The notes below the pieces were generated by a model. That model did no database searches. It worked only from the letters and a program-made list of their open reading frames with translations, and was not told where the DNA came from. 61,175 nucleotides of DNA, from positions 1 to 61,175 of the forward strand of contig NZ_CGIH01000029.1 in NCBI RefSeq assembly GCF_000983115.1, in the 5' to 3' direction. Position 1 is the first letter of the stretch. Every line of letters starts with the position of its first letter. This document shows, one piece after another, positions 52,024 to 61,158 of the stretch. The stretch comes from Syntrophomonas zehnderi OL-4 (GTDB lineage: Bacteria > Bacillota > Syntrophomonadia > Syntrophomonadales > Syntrophomonadaceae). The position numbers were made by a program, and so were the translations under genes.

Positions 52024-52572
52024 ATGAATATAGGAAGAACCAAGATTATAACCATATTGATTGCCCTGGGGGCTACCCTAGGTCTGCTCATATTTGTGCA
52101 GCATTACTATGCCCAAAGCTTTATTGAACGTCCGGTTAGAGAGGCACTCCACAAATTGGAGTTTGTCGATACCGTTACGGTTAACAAGCAAGACAGTGTT
52201 TACAAAATCACGATTAAAATCAAACAGCCCGGCAATATTCAATATGAATACACACAAGCAGATAAGACCATTAAGGATCATATAAGGGGCAAACAATATC
52301 AGTTACAGCTAACCGACAAGCGCAATAAAAAACTAAATGATGAACTGGATTATCTGGAATTAAGTATCTATGAGGCGATGGCTAAAAACAATTATCTCTG
52401 GCTGGATGAAATCTTTCGCGAGACTGCCGGCCGCGATCATTTTACTTATAAGCTGTTTATAGATGAGCAAAGGCTTTATGTTCAATTGGTTGACCAAAAT
52501 CATTTTTTATACGAAGTTATTGAGCGTAGCATTCCCGCTCCAGAAACAGGCAAAGGAGAGAAACAGATGTGA
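52024..52572 (+). CDS. Hypothetical membrane-anchored protein, 182 aa
   Basis: I do not recognise this protein. From ATG 52024 it has one N-terminal membrane helix (IITILIALGATLGLLIFVQ, residues 8-26) and then a soluble, mostly outside, alpha/beta part with no cysteines or catalytic signature. An in-frame TTG at 51976 is less likely. It overlaps the start of the FtsH-like gene by 4 nt, so the two are probably coexpressed and may act together. Membrane anchoring suggests a partner or substrate adaptor, but that is inference. Confidence 0.7.
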   Translation: MNIGRTKIITILIALGATLGLLIFVQHYYAQSFIERPVREALHKLEFVDTVTVNKQDSVYKITIKIKQPGNIQYEYTQADKTIKDHIRGKQYQLQLTDKRNKKLNDELDYLELSIYEAMAKNNYLWLDEIFRETAGRDHFTYKLFIDEQRLYVQLVDQNHFLYEVIERSIPAPETGKGEKQM

Positions 52573-54056
52573 GGGAAATCCTAGCAGGCGCAGCGATTGC
52601 GGTTCTGGTTTTTTTAGGCATAAATGGCATCAATGTAACCCCGTTTATTATTGTGGCAATCTTAATAGGCTTTATGATTTATTTTATGCATGGACAGGGA
52701 AATATTAAGATAGGCAGTTATGGGGCCGGAACCAGTCGGCCCAGTTCATTAAATTTTGAGGAAATCGGCGGACAAGATTCGGCTATCAATGAACTCAAGG
52801 AAGCCCTGCAGTTTATATTAAAACCCGAAGCCATAGATCATATGGGGATACGCCCGTTAAAGGGTATCTTGCTGGTCGGCCCTCCCGGTACGGGTAAAAC
52901 CCTTTTGGCCAGGGCGGCAGCCAATTATACCAGCTCAGCTTTCATTTCCGCTTCGGGCAGCCAGTTTATTGAAATGTATGCCGGTGTCGGAGCTAAAAGA
53001 ATCAGGCAGATATTCAGCGATGCACGTAATAAGGCCAAGAAGCAAAATAAAAAAAGTGCGATTATTTTTATTGATGAATTGGAAGTACTGGGGGCTAAAA
53101 GGGGCAGCCACAGTGGTCACATGGAATACGATCAGACCTTGAATCAATTGCTGGTGGAAATGGATGGGATTGCTCAGTATGAAAACCCCAGGATTCTGCT
53201 TATCGGTGCTACCAATCGGGCTGATTTGCTGGATCCGGCTTTAATGAGACCAGGACGGTTTGACCGTCAGGTAGCCGTGGAATTGCCGGATAGATTCGGA
53301 AGATCTAAAATACTGGCCATTCATACCCGCAACAAGCCGCTGGATAAATCTGTGAATCTGGATGAAATATCCCGGGCCACCTTTGGCTTTTCAGGAGCGC
53401 ATTTGGAAAGCCTGGCCAATGAAGCAGCCATCTTTGCGATGCGTGAAGATTCCCCTACTATTCAGGCCCAGCATTTTCGGGAAGCCATAGATAAGGTTAT
53501 GCTGGGCGAAAAAGCGGATCGCCGACCATCCCTAAACGAAATGGAGAGGGTCAGCGTACATGAAAGTGGACATGCCCTGGTAAGTGAATTGGTGGAAACT
53601 GGTTCAGTGGCATCTTTGACGATTGTTCCCCGCGGCAAGGCCTTGGGATTTATGCGCAAATCGCCGCAGGATGACCAATACCTTTATACACACGAAGAAC
53701 TGGAATGTCAGATAATGATTACCCTGGCTGGTGCTTTGGCCGAAGAAATACGTTTTGGCAGCAAAAGTACCGGAGCCCGCAATGATTTTCAACAGGCCTG
53801 GGATATAGCTCAGGAGATGGTTAGCAGCGGATTGTCACCGCTGGGGGTAGTATCGAGCGACAACCTGCCGCCAGAAGTTTTTTACGGTGAGTGCAAGAGG
53901 ATTATCGATGGTGCTGAACAAAAGACTAGCAGCTTATTGACTGAGAATCAGGATCTTTTGTATCAACTGGCAGATTTGCTGATTCAGGAAGAAAGTTTGG
54001 ATCGGCAACGCTTTAAAGAAATCATTTATACTTTTAACCATGAACAGGCAGTGTAA
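52569..54056 (+). CDS. Short FtsH-like membrane AAA+ zinc protease
   Basis: This is a 495-residue ATP-dependent metalloprotease. Two close membrane helices (residues 5-42) leave almost no periplasmic domain, unlike standard FtsH. The AAA+ module has Walker A VGPPGTGKTLLA (about 104-113), Walker B IIFIDELEVLGA and the second region of homology GATNRADLLDPALMRPGRFD. The M41 peptidase has HESGH (about 331-335) and a later Asp in ARNDFQQAWDIAQ. All catalytic parts are present. Start GTG 52569 overlaps the preceding membrane protein. Housekeeping FtsH may lie elsewhere, so this is probably a specialised paralogue. Confidence 0.88.
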   Translation: MREILAGAAIAVLVFLGINGINVTPFIIVAILIGFMIYFMHGQGNIKIGSYGAGTSRPSSLNFEEIGGQDSAINELKEALQFILKPEAIDHMGIRPLKGILLVGPPGTGKTLLARAAANYTSSAFISASGSQFIEMYAGVGAKRIRQIFSDARNKAKKQNKKSAIIFIDELEVLGAKRGSHSGHMEYDQTLNQLLVEMDGIAQYENPRILLIGATNRADLLDPALMRPGRFDRQVAVELPDRFGRSKILAIHTRNKPLDKSVNLDEISRATFGFSGAHLESLANEAAIFAMREDSPTIQAQHFREAIDKVMLGEKADRRPSLNEMERVSVHESGHALVSELVETGSVASLTIVPRGKALGFMRKSPQDDQYLYTHEELECQIMITLAGALAEEIRFGSKSTGARNDFQQAWDIAQEMVSSGLSPLGVVSSDNLPPEVFYGECKRIIDGAEQKTSSLLTENQDLLYQLADLLIQEESLDRQRFKEIIYTFNHEQAV

Positions 54057-54091
54057 CCAAAAGGGCCGCATCTTAAAAGCGGCCCTTTTGG
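54057..54091 (+). terminator. Terminator after the FtsH-like gene
   Basis: CCAAAAGGGCCGC (54057-54069) pairs exactly with GCGGCCCTTTTGG (54079-54091) around a 9-nt loop. The T-run lies inside the 3' arm. Confidence 0.85.
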
Positions 54092-54230
54092 TATATCAAA
54101 TATTTGATAAGAAAATCTATTTTCAAATAAATCCGGTATCAACTCTTTAAAGAAGGTCTATGCTAAGCTTGTAAATGGGGTATTATATTGGTAGGAAATG
54201 TCTTGGCATAAAAAGATAGGAGAGATACGC

Positions 54231-55490
54231 TTGCAGAAGGTTTTCTTGATATCAACCGGTACCGAGCTGTTGCTGGGTAATACCCAGGACAGCAATTCGG
54301 TATTCCTCTCCCGTGAGTTGGGCGATATGGGGTTGCGGGTTACCGGGAAAGCAACCGTTGGCGACAGTAAAACTCAAATTCAAAAGGCCTTTTTATATGG
54401 TCTTGATTTAGCTGATATAGTCATCTCGTCAGGAGGGTTGGGCCCAACTTTTGATGACCTGACCAAGACAGTCGCCAGTGAGGTCATGGGGTGTAAACTG
54501 GAACTGCGCAGTGAAGAAGAGGCGCGCCTGCGTGAATACTTCTCACGCAATCAGCGCAAAATGCCGGAGATAAACATAAAACAAGCCATGTTCCCTCCCG
54601 AAGCTGAGGTGCTGAAAAATAGTCGAGGTTCAGCTCCAGGTATGTATCTGGCTAAAAACAACAAGCTGATTATTCTCCTGCCTGGGCCGCCGCATGAAAT
54701 GCAGGTAATGTTTAAAAACGAAGTAAAACCCCGACTGGAAAGGGATTATGCCGTTTACATGCAGCGGGTGGTCAGAAGGACTATAAAGGTATTGGGGCCA
54801 GGGGAATCGAGGGTTGAGGAGTTACTGGGGGAATTGATGACGGATACCCATGGCTGCTCCATGGCTTTACTGGCAACCGATGGGGAAATCCATATTAAGC
54901 TCACGGCGGAAGGTAAGGATGAAATAGCCAGCCAGAAGATTTTAGATGAACTTACTGAAGCGATTAAAGGCAAACTGGCTAGACATATTTTTGCTTATGA
55001 TGATGAGACCCTGCCGCAACGTGTTGCAGGGTTGCTTAAAGAGCAAGGCAAGCAATTGGCTGTGGCTGAATCTTGTACCGGCGGGATGCTGGGCAGTTTT
55101 ATAACTGATATTCCCGGAAGTTCAGAGTATTTTTGGGGTGGGGCTATTACTTACAGTAATGCCGCCAAAATCAAAATATTGGGGGTTTCGCCTGCTACCT
55201 TGGAAGAACATGGGGCGGTTAGCAGACAGACAGCGGCAGAGATGGCTCAGGGTATTCGGCAGGTCTCAGGTGCGGATCTGGGCTTATCGATAACCGGTAT
55301 TGCTGGGCCGGACGGAGGCAGCGAAGCAAAACCGGTGGGGCTGGTGTATATCGGTCTGGCCAGCGCAGATGACTGTCAGGTAAAAGAATTAAGATATGTA
55401 GGGCCTCGGGATGCCATCCGTAAATTGACGACCCGCTCGGCCTTGGATATACTGCGCCGTCACCTGGAGGGTATTGCCATCAGGCTATAA
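54231..55490 (+). CDS. cinA: CinA family competence/damage-inducible protein
   Basis: CinA proteins join an N-terminal MoaB-like domain (ISTGTELLLGNTQDSNS; SSGGLGPTFDDLTKTVA) with a C-terminal nicotinamide mononucleotide amidase domain (VAESCTGGMLGSFITDIPGSSEYF). The TTG at 54231 follows ATAGGAGAG and gives 419 residues; the frame is open to ATG 54198. Its place before recA is widely conserved. The NMN deamidase activity is known for homologues and is likely here. Confidence 0.94.
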   Translation: MQKVFLISTGTELLLGNTQDSNSVFLSRELGDMGLRVTGKATVGDSKTQIQKAFLYGLDLADIVISSGGLGPTFDDLTKTVASEVMGCKLELRSEEEARLREYFSRNQRKMPEINIKQAMFPPEAEVLKNSRGSAPGMYLAKNNKLIILLPGPPHEMQVMFKNEVKPRLERDYAVYMQRVVRRTIKVLGPGESRVEELLGELMTDTHGCSMALLATDGEIHIKLTAEGKDEIASQKILDELTEAIKGKLARHIFAYDDETLPQRVAGLLKEQGKQLAVAESCTGGMLGSFITDIPGSSEYFWGGAITYSNAAKIKILGVSPATLEEHGAVSRQTAAEMAQGIRQVSGADLGLSITGIAGPDGGSEAKPVGLVYIGLASADDCQVKELRYVGPRDAIRKLTTRSALDILRRHLEGIAIRL

Positions 55491-55539
55491 ATAGCTTATT
55501 ATTTGCGTGTCTCTAACTTATTTGGGGAGGAGTGTAATT

Positions 55540-56100
55540 TTGAGAGCCTTTGTAGCTATTCCGGTGCCGGATGATATAAAGCAGTTTGCGCGTATGCTGC
55601 GCAATGAGTTAGGCCGGGCCAGACCGGATGTCAAGTGGGTGGAATACCAAAATTATCATATCACGCTTAAATTCCTGGGAGAGGTCGAGGATAAACAGTT
55701 GCCTGAATTAAAAAGAAATCTAAGGCTGGCCGGAGATTCTTCACCTCCCTTAAATCTATCTGCCGGCGGAATCGGGTTTTTTCCTAACCGGATGCGGCCC
55801 CGGGTAATATGGTTGGGGATTAATGGTGAGTTGGACAAGGCGGATTTCTTAGGCGACCGGGTAGATGCCTATCTTAGTTCAATGGATTTTGAACCTGAAA
55901 GGAAGCGCAGTTTTCATCTTACCTTAGGACGGGTTCGCTCTGAGACGGGCTGGAAGGAAATGCTGAAGGTACTGGATAAAATACCACAGAAGGATAAAAT
56001 GCGCAGTTTTAGGATTCAACATTTTGAATTGATGAAGAGCACCCTTAGTCCTGCTGGGCCTGTTTATACGGTTCTGGAAACATTTACCTTAAACGGATAA
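55540..56100 (+). CDS. thpR: RNA 2',3'-cyclic phosphodiesterase
   Basis: This 2H phosphoesterase-family enzyme (formerly 2'-5' RNA ligase) hydrolyses 2',3'-cyclic phosphates on RNA. The TTG at 55540 follows GGGGAGGAG and gives 186 residues starting MRAFVAIPVPDD. The two catalytic HxTx motifs are visible: His40 in YHITLKFLGE and His126 in FHLTLGRVR. It lies between cinA and recA as in many Firmicutes. Confidence 0.93.
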   Translation: MRAFVAIPVPDDIKQFARMLRNELGRARPDVKWVEYQNYHITLKFLGEVEDKQLPELKRNLRLAGDSSPPLNLSAGGIGFFPNRMRPRVIWLGINGELDKADFLGDRVDAYLSSMDFEPERKRSFHLTLGRVRSETGWKEMLKVLDKIPQKDKMRSFRIQHFELMKSTLSPAGPVYTVLETFTLNG

Positions 56101-56171
56101 ATATCATTGACAGGGTCTTTGGCGCTGGTTATCATTTAATAAAGCGAACGCATGTTTGAGGAGGGTTTATT

Positions 56172-57200
56172 TTGGACAATAATGACATTAACCAGGGTAA
56201 GGCTGAGGCCCTGAATGTTGCTATAACAAATATCGAAAAGGCATATGGCAAAGGAGCCATAATGAAACTCGGTGAAGCCAGTATCATGAATGTTGAAGTA
56301 ATATCTACGGGTTGCATCTCCTTGGATCTGGCGATGGGCGTAGGGGGGTTGCCCCGGGGCAGGATTATTGAGGTTTTCGGTCCGGAATCTTCCGGTAAGA
56401 CTACGGTCGCCCTGCACGTTATAGCTCAGGCTCAAAGTGAAGGCGGAATGGCTGCATTTATTGACGCGGAACATGCCCTGGATCCTTTATATGCTAAAAA
56501 GCTTGGTGTTGATATTAACAACCTGTTGGTCGCACAACCTGACAATGGAGAACAGGCTTTGGAAATAACAGAGGCCTTGGTGCGCAGTGGGGCCGTTGAT
56601 GTAGTGGTTATCGACTCGGTTGCTGCTCTGGTTCCTAAGGCTGAACTGGACGGTGATATGGGCGATGTTCATGTTGGCTTGCAAGCTCGCTTAATGTCGC
56701 AGGCCTTAAGGAAACTGACGGCTCATATCGGCAAATCAAATAGCTGTGTCATTTTTATTAACCAAGTTAGGGAAAAAGTGGGCATATCCTATGGAAATCC
56801 CGAAGTCACTACCGGTGGGCGGGCTTTAAAATTCTATTCGTCCCTGCGCATGGAAGTTCGCAAAGGTGAAGCTATCAAGATGGGCAATGAACTAATCGGC
56901 AACCGTACCAAGGTAAAGGTGGTTAAAAACAAAGTGGCCCCACCATTTAAGTCGGTAGAATTTGATATCATGTATGGTACCGGTATTTCCCGGGAAGGTG
57001 ACCTGCTGGATGTAGCCAGCGATTTAGGCATTGTTCAAAAGAGTGGATCCTGGTATTCCTATAATGGTGAACGCATGGGGCAGGGTCGGGAAAATGCCAA
57101 GGAGTATCTGAAGAACAATCCCGAGATAGTCCAGACTATCCAAGGAATGATCAAAGATACAGTATTTCCCAAGGTCACAAACGATACAGACGATGCTTGA
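56172..57200 (+). CDS. recA: Recombinase RecA
   Basis: RecA forms the DNA strand-exchange filament and triggers LexA cleavage. It is 342 residues from TTG 56172, with GAGGAGGG upstream. Walker A is GPESSGKT (70-77), Walker B is [10 protein letters not shown], and loop 1 carries [15 protein letters not shown]. Other hallmarks are [10 protein letters not shown] and [10 protein letters not shown]. No SOS-box-like sequence was confirmed in the short upstream gap. Confidence 0.98.
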   Translation: MDNNDINQGKAEALNVAITNIEKAYGKGAIMKLGEASIMNVEVISTGCISLDLAMGVGGLPRGRIIEVFGPESSGKTTVALHVIAQAQSEGGMAAFIDAEHALDPLYAKKLGVDINNLLVAQPDNGEQALEITEALVRSGAVDVVVIDSVAALVPKAELDGDMGDVHVGLQARLMSQALRKLTAHIGKSNSCVIFINQVREKVGISYGNPEVTTGGRALKFYSSLRMEVRKGEAIKMGNELIGNRTKVKVVKNKVAPPFKSVEFDIMYGTGISREGDLLDVASDLGIVQKSGSWYSYNGERMGQGRENAKEYLKNNPEIVQTIQGMIKDTVFPKVTNDTDDA

Positions 57201-57449
57201 CACTATTTTGCAAACTAACTAAAATTTAAATAAGGCTCTTGGAAGGGGTCTCACTTTTTTGAACTTGACCATATAGACACTTATTTTATATATATATATT
57301 TTATCCCCAGGTAATGTGGAAGGCCCGGTCGGTTTACCGGAGCCTAATAAATATAGAGTGTATATTTGTCGTCTTATAAGGTTAAGGTGGGATGTATAGT
57401 TCTCACTGACTTAATATACAGTGCTGACTCATTTATCTGAGGTGGCAGT

Positions 57450-57536
57450 ATGATTATTTCAGGGGAAGAATACAGGAGAAGTGAGCGTCTTCTTAAAAGC
57501 CGAGTGAAAACTCGGCTTTTCTATGTACAGACTTAG
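57450..57536 (+). CDS. Possible 28-residue leader peptide before rny
   Basis: ATG 57450 has AGGTGG just upstream and encodes MIISGEEYRRSERLLKSR and ten more residues. Its second half overlaps the terminator hairpin at 57495-57520. Such an overlap could allow translation-coupled attenuation of rny. It may equally be a gene remnant or a chance ORF. Confidence 0.3.
   Translation: MIISGEEYRRSERLLKSRVKTRLFYVQT
57495..57520 (+). terminator. Terminator upstream of rny
   Basis: AAAAGCCGAG (57495-57504) pairs exactly with CTCGGCTTTT (57511-57520) around TGAAAA. The 3' arm ends in four T residues. It probably ends recA transcripts. Confidence 0.85.
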
Positions 57537-57569
57537 TTAGTCAAATAAAATATCTAATCAAAAAAGGAG

Positions 57570-59120
57570 GTGAAAAATATAGATACAATTTGGAGTTTTA
57601 TAATTGTTACCTTATCATTAGCAGTAGGTGTTGTAGCAGGCTATTATGCTAGAAAAGTAATCGCGGAAAGTAAAATAGGGGCAGCTGAAGAAGAGGCTGC
57701 CAAAACTATAGAGGAAGCAAACAAGGAAGCTGAAACAAGGAAAAAAGAGCTGCTTGTAGAAGCTAAAGATGAAATTCATCGCAATCGTCAGGAATTCGAA
57801 AAAGATCTGCGGGAAAGACGCAGGGAACTGGATCGCCTGGAAAGGCGGGTTCTGCAAAAAGAAGAACTGATTGAAAAAAAGTCTGAGAACATCGAAAAAA
57901 AGGAACAGAGTCTGGCAGAAAAAGAAAAGGATATAGATAAAACCCAGCAGGACTTGCAGTTGATAGTTACCCAGCAGCTCAAAGAACTGGAGCGTCTATC
58001 AGGTTTGAGTTCTGAAGAAGCCAAGGATTTGCTGCTATATAACGTTGAACAGCAGATTCGTCAGGAAACGGCTTTGATGATAAGAACACTGGAAGCTGAA
58101 GCTAAAGAAGAAGCGGACAAAAGAGCAAAAAACCTTGTCTCCTTGGCAATACAGCGCTGCGCTGCTGACGTTGTTTCCGAAACTACTGTCTCAGTCGTAG
58201 CTTTGCCTAATGATGAAATGAAGGGCCGCATAATTGGACGAGAAGGTCGTAATATTCGTACCTTTGAAACCCTTACCGGGGTTGATCTGATTATCGATGA
58301 TACACCCGAAGCCGTTATCCTCTCTTCGTTTGATCCTATACGTCGGGAAACAGCCCGTATGGCATTGGAACACCTGGTCTCGGACGGTCGTATTCATCCA
58401 GCTAGAATAGAGGAAATGGTGGAAAAGGCCAAAAAAGAAATCGATCAGGAACTCAGGGAAGTCGGTGAACAGGCTGCTTTTGAGGTGGGTGTGCATGGTC
58501 TGCATCCTGAACTTATTAAACTTCTGGGGCGACTAAAATACCGCACCAGTTACGGACAAAACGTTCTCAAACATTCGGTTGAGGTAGCTCACCTGGCAGG
58601 TGTTATGGCGGCAGAACTGGATGTGGACGTTATGCTTTCTAAGCGTGCTGGATTGCTACACGATATTGGCAAATCAGTTGACCACGAAATCTCAGGGCCA
58701 CATGTGGAGATTGGGGTTGACCTGGCTAAAAAATATCGCGAGAGCAAGGAGGTTATTCACGGTATTGAGGCACATCATGGGGATGTTGAGCCGCAAACGA
58801 TCGAAGCTGTACTGGTACAAGCTGCGGATGCTATTTCCGCTTCCCGGCCCGGTGCCAGAAGGGAAACCCTGGAGGCCTACATTAAACGGCTGGAGAAGCT
58901 GGAAAACCTGGCCGATTCCTTTGCTGGCGTAGACCGTTCTTACGCGATTCAAGCCGGCCGAGAAATAAGAATAATCGTCAAACCCGAGGAAATAGATGAC
59001 TTAGAGTCAATAAACCTGGTCAAGGACATAGCGCGCAAGGTCGAGCAGGAACTTGATTACCCAGGACAAATCAAGGTTATGGTAATCAGGGAAACCCGTT
59101 CGGTGGAGTTCGCCAAGTAG
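57570..59120 (+). CDS. rny: Ribonuclease Y
   Basis: This membrane-tethered endoribonuclease starts mRNA turnover in Firmicutes. The roughly 516-residue protein has an N-terminal membrane helix, a long coiled coil (residues about 30-175, rich in E, K and R), a KH domain ([15 protein letters not shown]) and an HD domain ([13 protein letters not shown]). The start is uncertain: the GTG at 57570 overlaps the last base of GGAGG, while an in-frame ATA at 57579 has ideal spacing. Both leave the membrane helix complete. Confidence 0.94.
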   Translation: MKNIDTIWSFIIVTLSLAVGVVAGYYARKVIAESKIGAAEEEAAKTIEEANKEAETRKKELLVEAKDEIHRNRQEFEKDLRERRRELDRLERRVLQKEELIEKKSENIEKKEQSLAEKEKDIDKTQQDLQLIVTQQLKELERLSGLSSEEAKDLLLYNVEQQIRQETALMIRTLEAEAKEEADKRAKNLVSLAIQRCAADVVSETTVSVVALPNDEMKGRIIGREGRNIRTFETLTGVDLIIDDTPEAVILSSFDPIRRETARMALEHLVSDGRIHPARIEEMVEKAKKEIDQELREVGEQAAFEVGVHGLHPELIKLLGRLKYRTSYGQNVLKHSVEVAHLAGVMAAELDVDVMLSKRAGLLHDIGKSVDHEISGPHVEIGVDLAKKYRESKEVIHGIEAHHGDVEPQTIEAVLVQAADAISASRPGARRETLEAYIKRLEKLENLADSFAGVDRSYAIQAGREIRIIVKPEEIDDLESINLVKDIARKVEQELDYPGQIKVMVIRETRSVEFAK

Positions 59121-59438
59121 GAGGCCGGGTCAATTTAGTAATACAGGATAAGGTAAAAAAGGCCGCCCTTGAAACGTACTTAAAAACGTTTCAAAGCGGC
59201 CTTTTAGTTTCGTGTAAATGGATGCGGATTACGCAGATCGACGCTTTTCCTCATGTCTTACCCCTGGCTTTAAATTGCAGTGGGAATTTTTAGTTATATG
59301 GGTTGTGAATAATGTGGGTTTTTAGGCGCTGGTTTGTTAATCTGTATTAAAATACCACCGCAAACAGGCAGGAGTTAGCGTCTTGGCTGCAGAAAGATTA
59401 ACGAAATGATTATAATTTCAACAAGGGAAGATGACTTA
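59121..59438. other. Intergenic region rny to the next gene
   Basis: It holds the rny terminator (59161-59206) and a short GGATGCGGATTACGCAGATC motif (59220-59239). That motif resembles the ends of the dispersed repeats near 37.3 and 45.5 kb. Nothing else was recognised. Confidence 0.5.
59155..59206 (+). terminator. Terminator after rny
   Basis: A two-part stem: GGCCGC with GCGGCC on the outside and TTGAAACGT with ACGTTTCAA inside. Flanking A and T runs (AAAAAA before, TTTT after) make it active in both directions. Confidence 0.88.
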
Positions 59439-59918
59439 ATGATTTCAGATTCAGGAATAAATGCTGCTATATCAGCATTTATACGCCATTCAGAACTCGG
59501 CTCCATAAAATACGTCAGCAAAGATAATAAAATATCAATGGAAATAATTATAAAGGGGTATATTGAAGATAAACAAAAGCAACAATTTATCCATAAGACT
59601 TATGAAGCATTAAACCTGTTTTACCAATTGCAGCAAATTAAAACAGACCATCTGCAGATAAAATTTATTGCATATGCTGATATTTCCATAATTACTTTAA
59701 TTCGTGATGACCGGTCGCTTTGTGAAGAAGAAATAGATCTTTTTGTTACCTTAACGGAGATGGAATTTTCCGCGCGATTATTGAATGACGAGAATGAGGC
59801 GGTTTCATACCAAGACATACAACAAGCGGTAATAGACAATATAAAATATAAAATTAGACCCGATCAAAAGGTTATTGCGTATCGAGATCAAGGCAAAATG
59901 TTTATTTTCAACCAATAG
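59439..59918 (+). CDS. Hypothetical protein, 159 aa
   Basis: I do not recognise this protein. ATG 59439 has GGGAAG upstream; ATG 59406 gives 170 residues but a weak site. It is a small soluble alpha/beta protein without signal peptide or membrane helix, with one Cys (RDDRSLCEEEIDLF). It lies 17 bp before ymdB, so the two are probably cotranscribed. Its base composition is lower in GC than its neighbours, hinting at later arrival or relaxed selection. Confidence 0.65.
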   Translation: MISDSGINAAISAFIRHSELGSIKYVSKDNKISMEIIIKGYIEDKQKQQFIHKTYEALNLFYQLQQIKTDHLQIKFIAYADISIITLIRDDRSLCEEEIDLFVTLTEMEFSARLLNDENEAVSYQDIQQAVIDNIKYKIRPDQKVIAYRDQGKMFIFNQ

Positions 59919-59935
59919 ATGGAGGCAAATTAAAT

Positions 59936-60721
59936 TTGAATATACTTATCATAGGTGATATTGTTGGCAAACCGGGCCGCGCTATTTTAAAAGCCATGCT
60001 GTCTAAAATACAAAGGGAAAATGATATCTCATTTACCATTGCCAATGCTGAAAATGCGGCTGGTGGGAGAGGTTTGACCCAGGAGATTAAAGATGATCTT
60101 ATTGGGATGGGTATAGATGTACTTACCATGGGTAATCATGTCTGGGACAACAAAAATATCTTTAATTTTATTGACGATGAACCTCGCCTGATTAGGCCAA
60201 TCAATTATCCGGGCGATTGCCCCGGTCAAGGGATGCATATTTATAAAGCCGGCTTTAATAAAAATATTGCCGTCATTAATGCGAGTGGTCGCGTTTATAT
60301 GCCTGCTTTGGATTGTCCCTTTCAAACGATTAATGAGGTAGTCAATGATATAAAAGATCAGGTGGATTTTATCATAGTCGATTTCCATGCGGAAGCGACC
60401 TCGGAAAAAATGGCATTGGCCCATTATCTGGATGGCAGGGTTACGGTCTTAGTAGGTACCCATACCCATATACAAACCGCCGATGAAAGAATACTCCCCC
60501 AAGGAACAGCTTATATAACCGATCTTGGCATGACCGGACCGGTTGATTCAATCCTGGGTATGGCCAAAGGGCCTATAATAGATAAATTCTTAAACGCCCG
60601 ACCCGCTCGTTTTGAAGTTGCAACTGGACCTGCACAGATGCAGGGAGTCGTTTTGCAATTGGATGAGGAAAACAATAAAGCCACCCATATAGAAAGGTTT
60701 TCATATTACTTGGGCGATTAA
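59936..60721 (+). CDS. ymdB: YmdB family metallophosphoesterase
   Basis: YmdB homologues are 2',3'-cyclic nucleotide phosphodiesterases that affect biofilm and motility decisions in Bacillus. The 261-residue protein begins MNILIIGDIVGKPGRAILK. It carries metal ligands in GDIVG, NAENAAGGRG, TMGNHVWDN, FHAEATSEK and GTHTHIQTAD. Start is TTG 59936 after ATGGAGG. Placement between rny and spoVS is classical. Confidence 0.94.
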   Translation: MNILIIGDIVGKPGRAILKAMLSKIQRENDISFTIANAENAAGGRGLTQEIKDDLIGMGIDVLTMGNHVWDNKNIFNFIDDEPRLIRPINYPGDCPGQGMHIYKAGFNKNIAVINASGRVYMPALDCPFQTINEVVNDIKDQVDFIIVDFHAEATSEKMALAHYLDGRVTVLVGTHTHIQTADERILPQGTAYITDLGMTGPVDSILGMAKGPIIDKFLNARPARFEVATGPAQMQGVVLQLDEENNKATHIERFSYYLGD

Positions 60722-60756
60722 GACACAGGAAATTATATCCAAAATTGTTCGGGTAA

Positions 60757-60787
60757 AAGAAGGAATTACTGAAACTTATTAGAATAT
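60757..60787 (+). promoter_or_regulatory. Sigma-H-like promoter of spoVS
   Basis: AAGAAGGAATT (60757-60767) and TTAGAATAT (60779-60787) match the sigma-H boxes (RnAGGAwWW, then RnnGAATww) with 11-12 bp between. spoVS is sigma-H controlled in Bacillus subtilis, so position and gene agree. Transcription would begin about 65 nt before the start codon. Confidence 0.7.
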
Positions 60788-60859
60788 ACTTCTATAAAGA
60801 GCAACCTATTTGATAAATTGCTTGATCATTTATTTTTATTTATTGAGGGAGGTTATTTC

Positions 60860-61120
60860 ATGGAAGTATTGAAGGTTTCAGCTAAATCAAGTCCGAATTC
60901 GGTTGCAGGAGCATTGGCTGGCGTGTTACGCGAAAAGGGGGCAGCGGAAATACAGGCTATAGGTGCTGGTGCAATTAATCAGGCGGTAAAGGCAATAGCC
61001 ATTGCCCGCGGCTTTGTGGCTCCCAGTGGTATGGATTTAATTTGTATCCCGGCATTTACGGATATTATAATTGATGGCGAGGAAAGGACTGCTATTAAGC
61101 TTATTATTGAACCTAGATAG
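60860..61120 (+). CDS. spoVS: Stage V sporulation protein S
   Basis: This small Alba-like protein is needed for spore coat and septum stages. From ATG 60860, behind GAGGGAGG, it is 86 residues, the exact family length: MEVLKVSAKSSPNSVAGALA at the start and ERTAIKLIIEPR at the end. An upstream in-frame start at 60818 is not needed. It confirms a sporulating host. Confidence 0.97.
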   Translation: MEVLKVSAKSSPNSVAGALAGVLREKGAAEIQAIGAGAINQAVKAIAIARGFVAPSGMDLICIPAFTDIIIDGEERTAIKLIIEPR

Positions 61121-61158
61121 ATACGCGTTGCATAATTATAAGTATAATATATATAAAA

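Larger units (their letters stand above)
57201..57569. other. Intergenic region recA-rny
   Basis: No full gene. It contains an AT run near 57281-57300, a GC hairpin (GGCCCGGT facing ACCGGAGCC, about 57322-57345), and a possible 28-codon ORF overlapping a terminator (57450-57536). A perfect AAGGAGGTGA follows before rny. No RecX is present. Confidence 0.5.
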
